Shown here: positions 1 to 7,780 of the stretch, in pieces
Layout of the letters: every line of letters starts with the position of its first letter
Numbering within the stretch: position 1 is the first letter of the stretch
DNA from: CAZBDU01 sp964490725
Lineage (GTDB): Bacteria; Spirochaetota; Spirochaetia; SZUA-6; DRHE01
DNA: 21,426 bases
Assembly: GCA_964490725.1 (NCBI GenBank)
Contig: CAZBDU010000094.1
Coordinates: 1-21,426 of the forward strand
Reading direction: 5' to 3'
Notes under the pieces: model-generated
What the model saw: only the letters and a program-made list of their open reading frames with translations
Told to the model about the DNA's origin: nothing
Databases searched by the model: none
Made by a program: the position numbers and the translations under genes

Positions 1-2
1 CC

Positions 3-1373
3 ACTCTCCCCGCGCCGGCGCTTCCCATCCCGGCCGCCGGCGCGCCGCAGGAGGAGTACTTCCGGCCCTTCCGGAGACTGTGGCTGGAGGACGAGCTGGC
101 CGGGCACCCGGAGCTGGCGGAAGCCTCCCGCTACGAGCTGCGGCTTGAGATCTCCCCCACGCTGCGCTCGGCTTCCGGCGAGCTTCGGGTGCTGTTCACC
201 AATCGGGGCGCGGAGCCCCTGGGGGAGCTTCCCTTCTTCTGCTACGCCAACGCCGCCGGCGGCGCCCTGGAGGTGACGGCGGCCGCGGCGGCGGGAGCCC
301 CGGTCCGGCCCGAGTGGAGGCAGGAACGTACCCTTCTGGTGGTGCCCCTCCGGCCGGAGCTGCCCCCGGGGGGACGCGTGGAGGTGTCCCTGGCCTACAC
401 GCTGCGCGTTGCCCAGGGGACGGCGGGGCAGGCCGACGAGCTCTCCTACGCCGGGGGGGTGCTCTCGCTGGGTCACGCCGCTCCGGTGATTCCCGCCCGC
501 GCGGCGTGGGAGCGCGGCCCTCCCCCCGCCTTCGGCGACTTCGTGACCAACGAGGTGAGCTTCTTCCTGGCCAGGATCGGAGTGCCCGCCGGCGTGGTGC
601 TGGCCGCCCCGGGCGTGGAGCTGGGCCGGCGGGAGCGACCGGGAGGAATCGAGGTCCTGCTCGCGCTGGGTCCCGCCCGGGAGCTTTCCCTTGCGGCCAG
701 CCGCGAGTTCGTGGCCCTCCAGGCCCGGGCGGGACAGACCACCATCCGCAGCTTCTGCCTTCGCGGCCGCGAAGAAGGCGCCCGTCTGGCGCTGGAGGCG
801 GCGCAGAGCGCCCTGGCGAGCTTTTCCGGCAGGTTCGGTCCCTACCCCTTCACCACCCTGACCGTGGCCGGCGCCCCCCTGACCTCCCTGGGGATGGAGT
901 ATCCCGGCATCGTGGTGCTGGCCTCCAGGCTCTACGACGGGGGCTCGGAGGCGGAAAGAATGCGCAACCGCGCCGTCCTGGAGGGCACGGTGGCGCACGA
1001 GGCGGCGCACCAGTGGTTCTACGGCGCGGTGGGCACCGACCAGCTGGAGGAGCCCTGGATCGACGAAGCCCTGGCCCAGTATGCCTTCCTCCTCTACCTG
1101 CTCGACCGCTACGGCGATGAAGGCCCGGCGCTGAGGGAGTTTTGGCGTTACTGGGAGGCCGTGAACGAGCGGCCCATTCCCATCGGCATGCCGGTGGGCG
1201 CCTATTCCCGGGAGGAGTACGCGGCCATCATCTACGGCCGCGCCCCGCTGTTCCTGCACGCCCTGGCCGGGCGCCTGGGGCGGGAGCGCTTCGATCGATT
1301 CTTGCGCGAGCTGGCCGTGCGCCACCGGTGGGGAAGCGTGGACGGGCCGGGGTTCCGCCCCCTGGCCGTGTAG
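3..1373 (+). CDS. M1-family zinc metallopeptidase (5' partial)
   Basis: The reading frame is open from the window edge, so the N-terminus, including any signal peptide, lies outside; a GTG at 189 is internal. About 456 residues are visible. They begin with a beta-rich M1 N-terminal domain (around SRYELRLEISPT and ELRVLFTNRG). The catalytic core has the zinc motif HEAAH (near 996-1010), then 18 residues and a second ligand Glu in WIDEALAQY, which is the HExxH-x18-E signature of gluzincin aminopeptidases. The exopeptidase motif is GMEYP, not the usual GAMEN; Tyr here also occurs in bacterial M1 subfamilies. The frame ends at a TAG (1371-1373) right after GFRPLAV, where family members normally continue for another 15-20 residues; see the next entry. 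The expected role is peptide trimming in the periplasm or on the membrane. The neighbouring kinase gene is convergent. The family call is secure; specificity is unknown. Confidence 0.88.
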   Translation, partial: TLPAPALPIPAAGAPQEEYFRPFRRLWLEDELAGHPELAEASRYELRLEISPTLRSASGELRVLFTNRGAEPLGELPFFCYANAAGGALEVTAAAAAGAPVRPEWRQERTLLVVPLRPELPPGGRVEVSLAYTLRVAQGTAGQADELSYAGGVLSLGHAAPVIPARAAWERGPPPAFGDFVTNEVSFFLARIGVPAGVVLAAPGVELGRRERPGGIEVLLALGPARELSLAASREFVALQARAGQTTIRSFCLRGREEGARLALEAAQSALASFSGRFGPYPFTTLTVAGAPLTSLGMEYPGIVVLASRLYDGGSEAERMRNRAVLEGTVAHEAAHQWFYGAVGTDQLEEPWIDEALAQYAFLLYLLDRYGDEGPALREFWRYWEAVNERPIPIGMPVGAYSREEYAAIIYGRAPLFLHALAGRLGRERFDRFLRELAVRHRWGSVDGPGFRPLAV

Positions 1374-1418
1374 CTTTCCGGGCGGGGGCTTCTGGACTTG
1401 TGGGCGTTGTGGGGGTAG
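1374..1418 (+). other. In-frame C-terminal tail of the M1 peptidase beyond an amber codon
   Basis: Translation in the same frame past the TAG at 1371-1373 gives LSGRGLLDLWALWG and then a second TAG (1416-1418). M1 peptidases usually end with a segment of the form LA..(S/A)GRDL..FF..W, so FRPLA-x-x-LSGRGLLDLW looks like the natural end of this protein interrupted by one stop codon. Either the gene has a recent nonsense change, the sequence has a one-base error, or the stop is read through. TAG is the normal stop of several other genes here, so recoding of TAG as sense is unlikely. Confidence 0.55.
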
Positions 1419-1434
1419 CCGGCGGTCTCCCCGC

Positions 1435-1457
1435 GGGGCGCTGAGGCGCCGCGCCCC
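1435..1457. terminator. GC-rich hairpin between convergent genes
   Basis: GGGGCGC (1435-1441) and GCGCCCC (1451-1457) form a 7-bp stem around a 9-base loop. It sits between the peptidase and the stop of the convergent sensor kinase gene, whose TAG overlaps its right arm. There is no T-run on either side, so it is not a textbook intrinsic terminator. It could aid termination or block 3' exonucleases. GC-rich DNA makes chance hairpins common. Confidence 0.3.
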
Positions 1458-4066
1458 TAGGCGCCGTCCTGACGGCCTGCGGCCGGGGACCGGCCGCGTC
1501 CCTTCAGGGGCAGGCGCACGGTGGCCGTGGTTCCCCGCCCCACCTGGGAGGTGAAGCGCAGGCTCCCGCCGTGGCGGCGCACGATGCGGCTGGAGACCGA
1601 AAGGCCCAGCCCGGTGCCGCCGCTGTCCCCCCGGGTGGTGAAGAAAGGCTCGGTGATCCGCGCCAGATCGCTCTCGGCGATCCCCACCCCTTCGTCGCGG
1701 ACCTCGATGCACGCCGCCTCCTCCTGCCGGTCCCAGGAGGTTGACAGCGTCATGCCGCATCCCGGCTCCGGCAGCGCCTGGCAGGCGTTCAGCAGCAGGT
1801 TGAGCACCACCTGCTCCAGCTCCACGCGGTCCGCGTCCACCTCGGGAATGCCCTCCTCCAGCTCCAGGGCAAACCGCCGGGTGGCCCGGGTGATGGCGTG
1901 GCGCGAGAGCTCCACCACCGTCTTGACCACCCCGTTCACGTCGGTGGGCTGCCCGGCGCGCCGCACGCCCCCGGCGAAGCGCTTGAGCTCGCCCACGATG
2001 TGCTCGATGCGGGCCGTGCTGTCCTCGATCTCGGACACCGCCGCGCGCACCGCCTCCCTGAAGCGGGGATAGGGCATGCCGGCCAGGCGCACCGCCTCAT
2101 CGGCTTCCTCTCCGGACTCCGCCAGGGCGAACAGCCCCGCCAGGGCCTCGGAGAGAAAGCGGGCGTCCATGGCCATCACCTGGTTGGGGTTGTTGACCTC
2201 GTGAGCCACCCCGGCCACCAGGGCGCCCAGGGAGGCCAGCTTGTCGGCGCGCAGGAGCTGCTGCTGCTGGGCGCGCATGGTCTCCTCGGCCTGCCTGCGC
2301 TGGGAGATGTCACGGATGATCACCGCGTCCGCCGGGCTGTCCTGCCAGACCGTCCAGGCGCCGGTGATCTCCACGGGGATCACCTCACCGTCGCGGCGCA
2401 CCACGCGGGTCTCGTAGCAGCGCGGCGCCGGAGCGCGGGCCATCCGGCGGGCCAGCCTCCTGCTCACCTCTTCCAGCTCCTCGGGATGGACCAGATCGCC
2501 GAAGCGCATCTGCCTCAGACGGGCCGGGCTGTAGCCGGAGATTTCGGCGGCCCGCTGGTTGACGTACAAGAACCGTCCGTCCGCCGAGAGGATCAGGATG
2601 GCGTCGTTGGCGTTCTCCGCCAGGGCCTTGAAGTTCCCCTCGGCGTTGCGAAGCCACTCCGCCATGTGGTTGTAGCCCCTGGCGAGCTGGCCGATCTCGT
2701 CCTCCGAGAGCACCGGGACGCTCATCCCGTAGTTGCCGGCGGATACCTCCCGCACCGCCTCCAGCAGCCCCCCGAGGGGCTTCAGCAGCCCCCGGCGGAA
2801 CGCCACGGGAAAGCCAAAGACCACCAGCAGGGAGGCCAGCAGCACCACCAGGGCAAACCTGGAAGCCACGCGGTGCACCGCCAGCCGGTACTCGCCGTAG
2901 TGGAACCCCACCCGGTAAGTACCTTCGCCGCCGGACAGGGTGTGGTAGAAGTAGAAGCTTCCGGTGTCCCGCAGATCCAGGTAGAAGAAGCCGGGGGCCA
3001 GCCCGCGCCGCTCCGGGAGCAGCCCCCTCACTCCCCGGGTGCCGGCCAGAAGCGCTTCTTTCACCCCCGCCGTGTAGGGGTCGTGGTAGGTCAGGCGGCC
3101 GAAGCCGGGCGGAACCGGCTGCAGAAAGGCCACGTTCGGCGATATCCCCTTCACGTCCCCGTTCAGCACCGCCGCCCAGGCCTGGTCCACCTCGCTGCGG
3201 TAGCGGTCCGCCAGCGCGCCATGCACGATGGGCATCAGCGCGGTGGCGCTCATTCCGACGGCCACCATCACGACCACCAGCGGCAAGCCCACCAGCTTCG
3301 TCAGGTAGCTGGTGGGCTGGGGAGCGTTGTTGATGTAGACCACGAAGATGAGCATGCAGATCACCAGCGAGCCGGTGTTGAATACCAGCGAGTAGGTGGC
3401 CCGGGTGATCACCCCGGTCTGATAGAACATGTACAGCAGCGCCAAAACAATCTGGGCCACTGTCAGGAGGGCGAAGCTGCGGCAGGAAACGGCGGTCCTG
3501 CCCCGCGGCTGCACCAGAGCGCGCAGCGCTGCCCCCCGCGCGGCCGCCTCCCCGCCTGCGGCGCGCTCTGAGTGGCGGGAGGCCCGCACCACCTTGCGGA
3601 CCAGCACCGAAAGCGCCCAGCAGTAGCCGGCCAGGGTCAGGATGCTGATGCGGGGCCCGTACTCGTAGGTGAAGTACTCGGCCTGGAAGTCGTATACCGC
3701 CTGGCCCCTGTCAAGGAACAGAGAGCCCCAAATGACCGCGGAGAGGCCAAGCGAAACATAGAGCGCGATCCGCGATTCCCGGGGATGGTGGTTCTCCCCG
3801 TAGTGGTAGGCGAACTGAATCAGGCACACCAGTCCGAAGACGATGAGGTTGGAGACCTGACCGGTGGCCAGGGAGACCGGAGAGAACAGGGAGTAGCGTA
3901 CGGTGTAGGAAAGAAGCAGGACGAACAGGGTTCCGAGATAGCCGGCCAAGCACCAGGTGTCCCGCCGCTTGCCCCTGAGGGACAGCAGGTAGCCGGTGAT
4001 CATCCCCAGGAGGATCGTGGTGGTCAGAGACCCCACCGACAGGGTGCCGAGCCGCAGCCATTCCAC
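1457..4066 (-). CDS. Polytopic PAS sensor histidine kinase
   Basis: The protein has 869 residues from a GTG start preceded by GGGAGGAGG. Residues 8-280 hold about eight hydrophobic segments, like a 7TM-type sensor. Residues 285-400 form an extracytoplasmic domain closed by another membrane helix (402-424). A HAMP linker follows (425-475), then a PAS domain (478-590, ending VIIRDISQRRQ). The HisKA domain carries the H-box AGVAHEVNNPNQVM with phospho-acceptor His622. The HATPase has an N-box (NLLLNACQAL, Asn760), a G1 box (DEGVGI, 791-796) and a G2 box (GGTGLGLSVS). HEVNNP is typical of kinases paired with NtrC-type regulators, and the gene upstream, 35 bp away on the same strand, is one. The pair is probably one operon and one phosphorelay. 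The signal is unknown: it may be a membrane-soluble ligand or envelope stress. Family and pairing are well supported; the exact helix count is by eye. Confidence 0.93.
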   Translation of the reverse strand: MEWLRLGTLSVGSLTTTILLGMITGYLLSLRGKRRDTWCLAGYLGTLFVLLLSYTVRYSLFSPVSLATGQVSNLIVFGLVCLIQFAYHYGENHHPRESRIALYVSLGLSAVIWGSLFLDRGQAVYDFQAEYFTYEYGPRISILTLAGYCWALSVLVRKVVRASRHSERAAGGEAAARGAALRALVQPRGRTAVSCRSFALLTVAQIVLALLYMFYQTGVITRATYSLVFNTGSLVICMLIFVVYINNAPQPTSYLTKLVGLPLVVVMVAVGMSATALMPIVHGALADRYRSEVDQAWAAVLNGDVKGISPNVAFLQPVPPGFGRLTYHDPYTAGVKEALLAGTRGVRGLLPERRGLAPGFFYLDLRDTGSFYFYHTLSGGEGTYRVGFHYGEYRLAVHRVASRFALVVLLASLLVVFGFPVAFRRGLLKPLGGLLEAVREVSAGNYGMSVPVLSEDEIGQLARGYNHMAEWLRNAEGNFKALAENANDAILILSADGRFLYVNQRAAEISGYSPARLRQMRFGDLVHPEELEEVSRRLARRMARAPAPRCYETRVVRRDGEVIPVEITGAWTVWQDSPADAVIIRDISQRRQAEETMRAQQQQLLRADKLASLGALVAGVAHEVNNPNQVMAMDARFLSEALAGLFALAESGEEADEAVRLAGMPYPRFREAVRAAVSEIEDSTARIEHIVGELKRFAGGVRRAGQPTDVNGVVKTVVELSRHAITRATRRFALELEEGIPEVDADRVELEQVVLNLLLNACQALPEPGCGMTLSTSWDRQEEAACIEVRDEGVGIAESDLARITEPFFTTRGDSGGTGLGLSVSSRIVRRHGGSLRFTSQVGRGTTATVRLPLKGRGRSPAAGRQDGA

Positions 4067-4100
4067 CGAACGCCTCCTCCCGGGCGCAGGACGCGCCGCC

Positions 4101-5525
4101 TCAACCGCCCGCGGCCGTGCCGGCGCTCCGCCGGCGGCTCAGCCTCTTGCTGAGCGCCTGGGGGCTGATTCCCAGCAGGCCCGCGGCGATGGCCTGGTTG
4201 CCCTTGGCCCGCGCCAGTGCTTCGGCGATCAGCCGCTCGGTGATCTCCTTCAGAGTGGGCAGGCGGGAGGGAAAGGTGAAATCTCCCCCCCCGGAGGCCG
4301 CCGGCTGCGGGAGCCCCGCCCCACGCCCTATGGCCTCCCGGAAGGGCTGCATGGAGAGCATCTTCTCCCTCTGGCGGCTCACCGCCTTGAAGATCATGGA
4401 GCGTAGCTCGCGCACGTTTCCCGGAAAATCGTAGGTCTGAAGCAGAGTCAGGAGCTCCGCGGGCACGGCCAGCTTGGGCTTGCCCAGCTGCTCGCTCGCC
4501 TGGTCCAGAAAGTGCTCCAGCAGCGCGGGAAGGTCCTCGCTGCGCTCGCGCAGGGGCGGGACGCGGATCTCGTGCGTCTCCAGCCGGTAGTACAGGTCAC
4601 GCCGGAACTGGCCGTCGGCCACCAGGGCGGGCAGATCGCGGTTGGTGGCCAGCGCGAAACGGGCGCTGGTGGTGCGGGGCAGGTCCGAGCCCAGAGGATA
4701 GTACTCCCGCGCCTCGACCAGCCGCAGTAGCTTGGTCTGGGAGGCGGCGGACAGGTCGCCGATCTCGTCCAGGAACAGGGTCCCCCGGTCCGCCTGCTGC
4801 ACCAGCCCCTTCCGCACCGCCTCCGCCCCGGTGTAGGCGCCCCGCAGGTGGCCGAACAGCGTGTCGGCGAACACCGTCTCGTCCAGACCGGCGCTGTTGA
4901 CCCGCACCAGCTCACCGCGCCGCCCGCTGGCCAGATGGACCGCCTCGGCGAGCAGCTCCTTTCCGGTTCCGGTTTCGCCGGTGATGAGCACGGTTTCGGA
5001 GGTGGGGGCAATGGACTCCACGAAGCGGAACACCGCCTGCATCCTCCTGCTGCTGGTCACGATGCCGCGGAACGCCTCCGGGTGGCTCAGCTCGCCGGCC
5101 AGGAGCCGCTCCCTCAAGGAGGAGTAGCGCCGGGAGAGGCCGCGCATCTCCACTGCGCGCCTGACCCCGCTGGCGAGCCGGCTGGGTTCCACCGCCTTCA
5201 CCATGTAGTCGAAGGCGCCCTCCTGCATGCACTGCACGGCCACGCCGATATCGTCCGAAGCGGTGACGATGATCACCGGGACCTGCGGGTACAGGCCGTG
5301 AATCTCTTTCAACAGGGTCTCACCGCTCAGATGCGGCATGGCCAGGTCCAGGAGCACCACCTCCACCTCGGTGCTCTTGAGGAGGGGCAGCACCTCCCGC
5401 GGGTCGTGGCAGGTGAGGAGATTCGTGATGCCTTCCTTGGTGAGTATCCGGGACATACTGGACAGGACCGCCTTCTCATCATCGACCAGGAGGATGGGCA
5501 GCTCTGGGAAAACGTCGTTCTTCAT
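4101..5525 (-). CDS. NtrC-family sigma54-dependent response regulator
   Basis: The protein has 474 residues. The receiver domain (10-125) has the acidic pocket DDE at 15-17, phospho-acceptor Asp60 in LLDLAMP, Thr88 and Lys110. The AAA+ domain has Walker A GETGTGKE (183-190), the sigma54-contacting loop as GAYTGA (229-234, usually GAFTGA), Walker B LFLDE, and the arginine finger region RRDLYYRL. The C-terminus (424-466) is a Fis-type helix-turn-helix. It should activate sigma54 promoters when phosphorylated by the kinase encoded downstream. Two starts compete. ATG 5543 (MDTRED...) has no Shine-Dalgarno and overlaps a predicted -10 box. ATG 5525 (MKNDVF...) has GAGAGG just upstream and lies 16 bp after that -10, so I chose it. 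Longer frames running upstream to about 6077 are not real: they cross low-complexity DNA and the divergent gene. Confidence 0.93.
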   Translation of the reverse strand: MKNDVFPELPILLVDDEKAVLSSMSRILTKEGITNLLTCHDPREVLPLLKSTEVEVVLLDLAMPHLSGETLLKEIHGLYPQVPVIIVTASDDIGVAVQCMQEGAFDYMVKAVEPSRLASGVRRAVEMRGLSRRYSSLRERLLAGELSHPEAFRGIVTSSRRMQAVFRFVESIAPTSETVLITGETGTGKELLAEAVHLASGRRGELVRVNSAGLDETVFADTLFGHLRGAYTGAEAVRKGLVQQADRGTLFLDEIGDLSAASQTKLLRLVEAREYYPLGSDLPRTTSARFALATNRDLPALVADGQFRRDLYYRLETHEIRVPPLRERSEDLPALLEHFLDQASEQLGKPKLAVPAELLTLLQTYDFPGNVRELRSMIFKAVSRQREKMLSMQPFREAIGRGAGLPQPAASGGGDFTFPSRLPTLKEITERLIAEALARAKGNQAIAAGLLGISPQALSKRLSRRRSAGTAAGG

Positions 5526-5541
5526 GTCCTCTCGCGTATCC

Positions 5542-5570
5542 ATAGTAGACCCAAGCCTGAAGGCGGTCAA
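5542..5570 (-). promoter_or_regulatory. Predicted sigma70-type promoter of the regulator-kinase operon
   Basis: Reading the minus strand, TTGACC (5570-5565) is followed by 17 bp and TACTAT (5547-5542). Transcription would begin near 5535 and leave about 10 bases before ATG 5525. The -10 box contains the alternative ATG at 5543, which argues against that start. This is a consensus match only. Confidence 0.5.
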
Positions 5571-5595
5571 CGCGACGGCCGCCCCCCGCAGGCGG

Positions 5596-5644
5596 GCCGG
5601 CGGCCCGGCCCCACACGCCACCTTCGCCGGCGGCCCGGCCCCAC
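5596..5644. repeat. Two 19-bp direct repeats, each containing a dyad, 30 bp apart
   Basis: A 19-bp sequence at 5596-5614 is repeated exactly at 5626-5644. Each copy contains an inverted repeat GCCGG-N4-CCGGC (5596-5609 and 5626-5639). The spacing is about three helical turns, so the two dyads face the same side of the DNA. They lie between the divergent promoters of the sigma54 activator operon and the propeller/lipoprotein genes, which is where tandem regulator dimers would bind. They may be operators for the adjacent Fis-type regulator or another dimeric protein. The extreme GC bias lowers confidence that the dyads are meaningful. Confidence 0.5.
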
Positions 5645-5649
5645 GGGCG

Positions 5650-5678
5650 TTGACTTTCCCCCCCGCAGGGGTGAGAAT
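5650..5678 (+). promoter_or_regulatory. Predicted sigma70-type promoter for the propeller gene
   Basis: TTGACT (5650-5655), a 17-bp spacer and GAGAAT (5673-5678). The -35 matches 5 of 6 consensus bases and the -10 matches 4 of 6. The start codon is 30 bp downstream. The two dyad repeats lie directly upstream, and the second ends 5 bp before the -35. Confidence 0.5.
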
Positions 5679-5708
5679 GGGGAAAACCTTACCGCCGGGG
5701 GCCGTTCG

Positions 5709-6737
5709 ATGCCGTGCCGCGTGTGGGCCAGGAGCGCCGTTCTCCTCGCGATGGCTCTGGCGCTTCGACCGCTTCCCGCGGCGAGTGCGAGCCCAGGGCG
5801 GGGCCCGGTCTATTTCCTGGCCAACGGTGGGCTGTTCGCCGCGGACCTGGACGCCCGGAGGGTGCAGCAGGTGGGCTGGTTTTCTCCCGCGGCTCCCACC
5901 GTGGCGCGGGACCCCCTGGGCCGTTTCTGGGGGCGCCTGGACCGGCGCGTGTTCGCGGCCGTGGAGCCGGACACCGGCTCGGTCACCGCGGCGCTCACCC
6001 TCCCCTACAGCATCTACAACCACCTGATCACGCCGCAGGGCAAGGCCTACGTCACCCACCATACCCTCACCGAGCACGGGTTCACCCTCTCGGTGGTGGA
6101 CACCCGGGCAGGACGGCTGCTCACGGAGATCGAAGGCCTGCCGGGGCTGCGCACCGGTCTGGCCCAGTCCGACTCACACGTCTACCTGGCCACGGTGAGC
6201 GTGGAGGGACCGCGGGTGCTGACCCTTCTCCGGATCGATCCGCGTACGGACCGGCCGGAGGAGATGCGCTCCCTCAGGGACGAGGAGCATGTGTGGAGCC
6301 TGGCCGTCTCCGGGCAGACGCTGTACGTGCTGTGGCAGCCGCTGCCCGGGAGCAGCGGCGAATCCAGGATCGAGCTGATCGACCTGGAGACGGGAAGCAC
6401 GTACCGCAGCGCCACCGCTGCGGCGCTCGCCGGAGGCGGATTCTTCTACGGCGAGCCTGCGCTTCTGGCGGGCAGGCTCTACCTGCCCTGGCAGTCCCGG
6501 GCGGGCGGCCGCCCCGACCACGCTCTGGTGGAGACCGGCCCGGAGGCCCGCGGCGGGGCGCGGCTCCTTCCCATCCGGGGACGGGTCTACCGTCTTCTGG
6601 CAAGGGAGGGCGGCCTCCTCCTGTACCTGGAGCTTCCCGAGCAGGCGAGCGGCAGAGGGTTGACCCTGTGCTTTTACGATACCGGGGAAGGAAAGGAGGT
6701 GAAACGGATCGACATCCTCTCTGCCCTCAGAGACTGA
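5709..6737 (+). CDS. Secreted beta-propeller-like protein of unknown function
   Basis: The protein has 342 residues. It starts with a signal peptide: MPCRVWAR, a hydrophobic stretch, then an ALRPLPAASAS-type cleavage region. The mature part is a series of short beta-rich units alternating readings such as VYFLANGGLFAADL, KAYVTHH, HVYLATVSV, TLYVLWQ and RLYLPWQ. This is the rhythm of YVTN- or PQQ-like propeller blades, roughly one every 45 residues. There is no catalytic motif I recognise. The ATG at 5709 was chosen because it gives a clean signal peptide; the frame is open far upstream, but that part is antisense to the regulator gene. It is followed after 19 bp by a lipoprotein gene, so the two probably form an operon. 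It may be a periplasmic scaffold or binding protein for the lipoprotein. The exact fold is inferred. Confidence 0.8.
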   Translation: MPCRVWARSAVLLAMALALRPLPAASASPGRGPVYFLANGGLFAADLDARRVQQVGWFSPAAPTVARDPLGRFWGRLDRRVFAAVEPDTGSVTAALTLPYSIYNHLITPQGKAYVTHHTLTEHGFTLSVVDTRAGRLLTEIEGLPGLRTGLAQSDSHVYLATVSVEGPRVLTLLRIDPRTDRPEEMRSLRDEEHVWSLAVSGQTLYVLWQPLPGSSGESRIELIDLETGSTYRSATAAALAGGGFFYGEPALLAGRLYLPWQSRAGGRPDHALVETGPEARGGARLLPIRGRVYRLLAREGGLLLYLELPEQASGRGLTLCFYDTGEGKEVKRIDILSALRD

Positions 6738-6756
6738 CCGCGAGGAGGAAACGCAG

Positions 6757-7734
6757 ATGAAGAAGACGCTGTTCATCCTTGTGCTGGTCCTGCTCTCTGT
6801 GGGGTTGCTTTCCTGCCGCATGGGGATGGTGGGAAGCGACGGATCCGATGACCCGGCGGTGTCCGCGGCGGACAGCGGGACGGCCCAGGTGATCGATCTG
6901 GTGATCGCCGCCAAGACCGGCGGCGACTACACCGAGCTGGAGGACTTCCTGGCCGCCGAAGACCCCGACGGGCAGCTGCGGGAGGTGCTTTCGCGGCACG
7001 GCGTGTTCCAGACCGCCCGGGCGGCGCCGCGCGCGCTGGGAGACCCGCTGCCTCTCTTCGACGCGGGGACCTACGGCAACGGGGACGTCCTGCTGTCCAA
7101 GAGCTCCGGAACCCTTACCAGCGACATCATGGGCCAGGTGCTGAACAGGGGCTGGGGTCACGGCGGCATCCTCTACCAGAACCTGGCGACCGGGCCGGAC
7201 GCCGGCTGTGTTCTGTCCGCGAACCTGGAAGGCCTCACCTTCGAGACCTACCAGGAGTGGGCCGCGGCGGACGCGGTGCGGGTCATGCATCCGCCCACGG
7301 CTCCGGGCGGCGACCTGAGGGGCGTCCTGACGGCGCACCCCTTCCCGCTGACGATGTACGCCTTCATCCACCTGGACTTCACGCCCGTGGCGCGGGGGGA
7401 CGACTACCTGTGGTACTGCAGCAAGGTGCCCTGGCGGGTCTACAATGCGCTGGGACCGGACATCGAGGACGCCGGCTTCTACGAGCTGGCCAGCGCCGGC
7501 GGCCGCTGGACGGCGCTCCGGGACTCGCTGCTGTACGACGTGTACAGGCTGTACCTGCACCTCTCACTGCCGTGGTGGCGGTGGTGGAGGATCCCCGCCC
7601 TGGCGGACGCCCGCCTGCGTCTGGTCCTGGGCGAGCTGATCACCCCGGACGAGCTGAGATACTCGTCGGTGCTCACGACCGGGCCGTTCTACGGCAGCGG
7701 CCCGGACCCGGACCTGGATTGGAGCTCGCCGTAG
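6757..7734 (+). CDS. Lipoprotein with permuted NlpC/P60 (YiiX/C92-like) domain
   Basis: The protein has 325 residues with a strong Shine-Dalgarno (GAGGAGG) before ATG 6757. The N-terminus is a type II signal: MKKTLFILVLVLLSVGLLSC, lipid-modified at Cys20. The body carries the marks of the circularly permuted papain-like family: GDVLLSKSS (109-117), then RGWGHGGILY with candidate catalytic His135, and much later WYCSKVPWRVYNALG (219-233) with candidate nucleophile Cys221, matching the YCSELVW-type motif of YiiX/peptidase C92. These enzymes act on cell-wall peptides, amides or lipid esters. The C-terminal tail from about residue 255 is Trp- and Pro-rich and not recognised. It is the second gene of an operon with the propeller protein, so an envelope role is likely. 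The domain call rests on the two motifs and their order; substrate is unknown. Confidence 0.75.
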   Translation: MKKTLFILVLVLLSVGLLSCRMGMVGSDGSDDPAVSAADSGTAQVIDLVIAAKTGGDYTELEDFLAAEDPDGQLREVLSRHGVFQTARAAPRALGDPLPLFDAGTYGNGDVLLSKSSGTLTSDIMGQVLNRGWGHGGILYQNLATGPDAGCVLSANLEGLTFETYQEWAAADAVRVMHPPTAPGGDLRGVLTAHPFPLTMYAFIHLDFTPVARGDDYLWYCSKVPWRVYNALGPDIEDAGFYELASAGGRWTALRDSLLYDVYRLYLHLSLPWWRWWRIPALADARLRLVLGELITPDELRYSSVLTTGPFYGSGPDPDLDWSSP

Positions 7735-7742
7735 GCAGCCCG

Positions 7743-7771
7743 TTGCCCCGGGGACGCCGATGGGCTACAAT
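7743..7771 (+). promoter_or_regulatory. Predicted promoter of yhbY, leaderless type
   Basis: TTGCCC (7743-7748), a 17-bp spacer and TACAAT (7766-7771). Only 9 bp separate the -10 from ATG 7781, so the mRNA would start within a few bases of the start codon. The -10 lies inside any protein starting at the earlier ATG 7760, which supports the later start. Confidence 0.55.
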
Positions 7772-7780
7772 CCCCGGGGC

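Noticed and set aside
1371..1373. TAG read as a sense codon (stop-codon recoding)
   Set aside because: TAG ends at least six other genes in the window at sensible places, with no downstream continuation noticed.
1898..3571. A 557-codon plus-strand frame antisense to the sensor kinase
   Set aside because: No recognisable domain and low-complexity composition; it is a shadow of the kinase gene.
4848..5708. N-terminal extension of the propeller gene frame
   Set aside because: It is antisense to the AAA+ and receiver domains of the regulator; the signal peptide at 5709 marks the real start.
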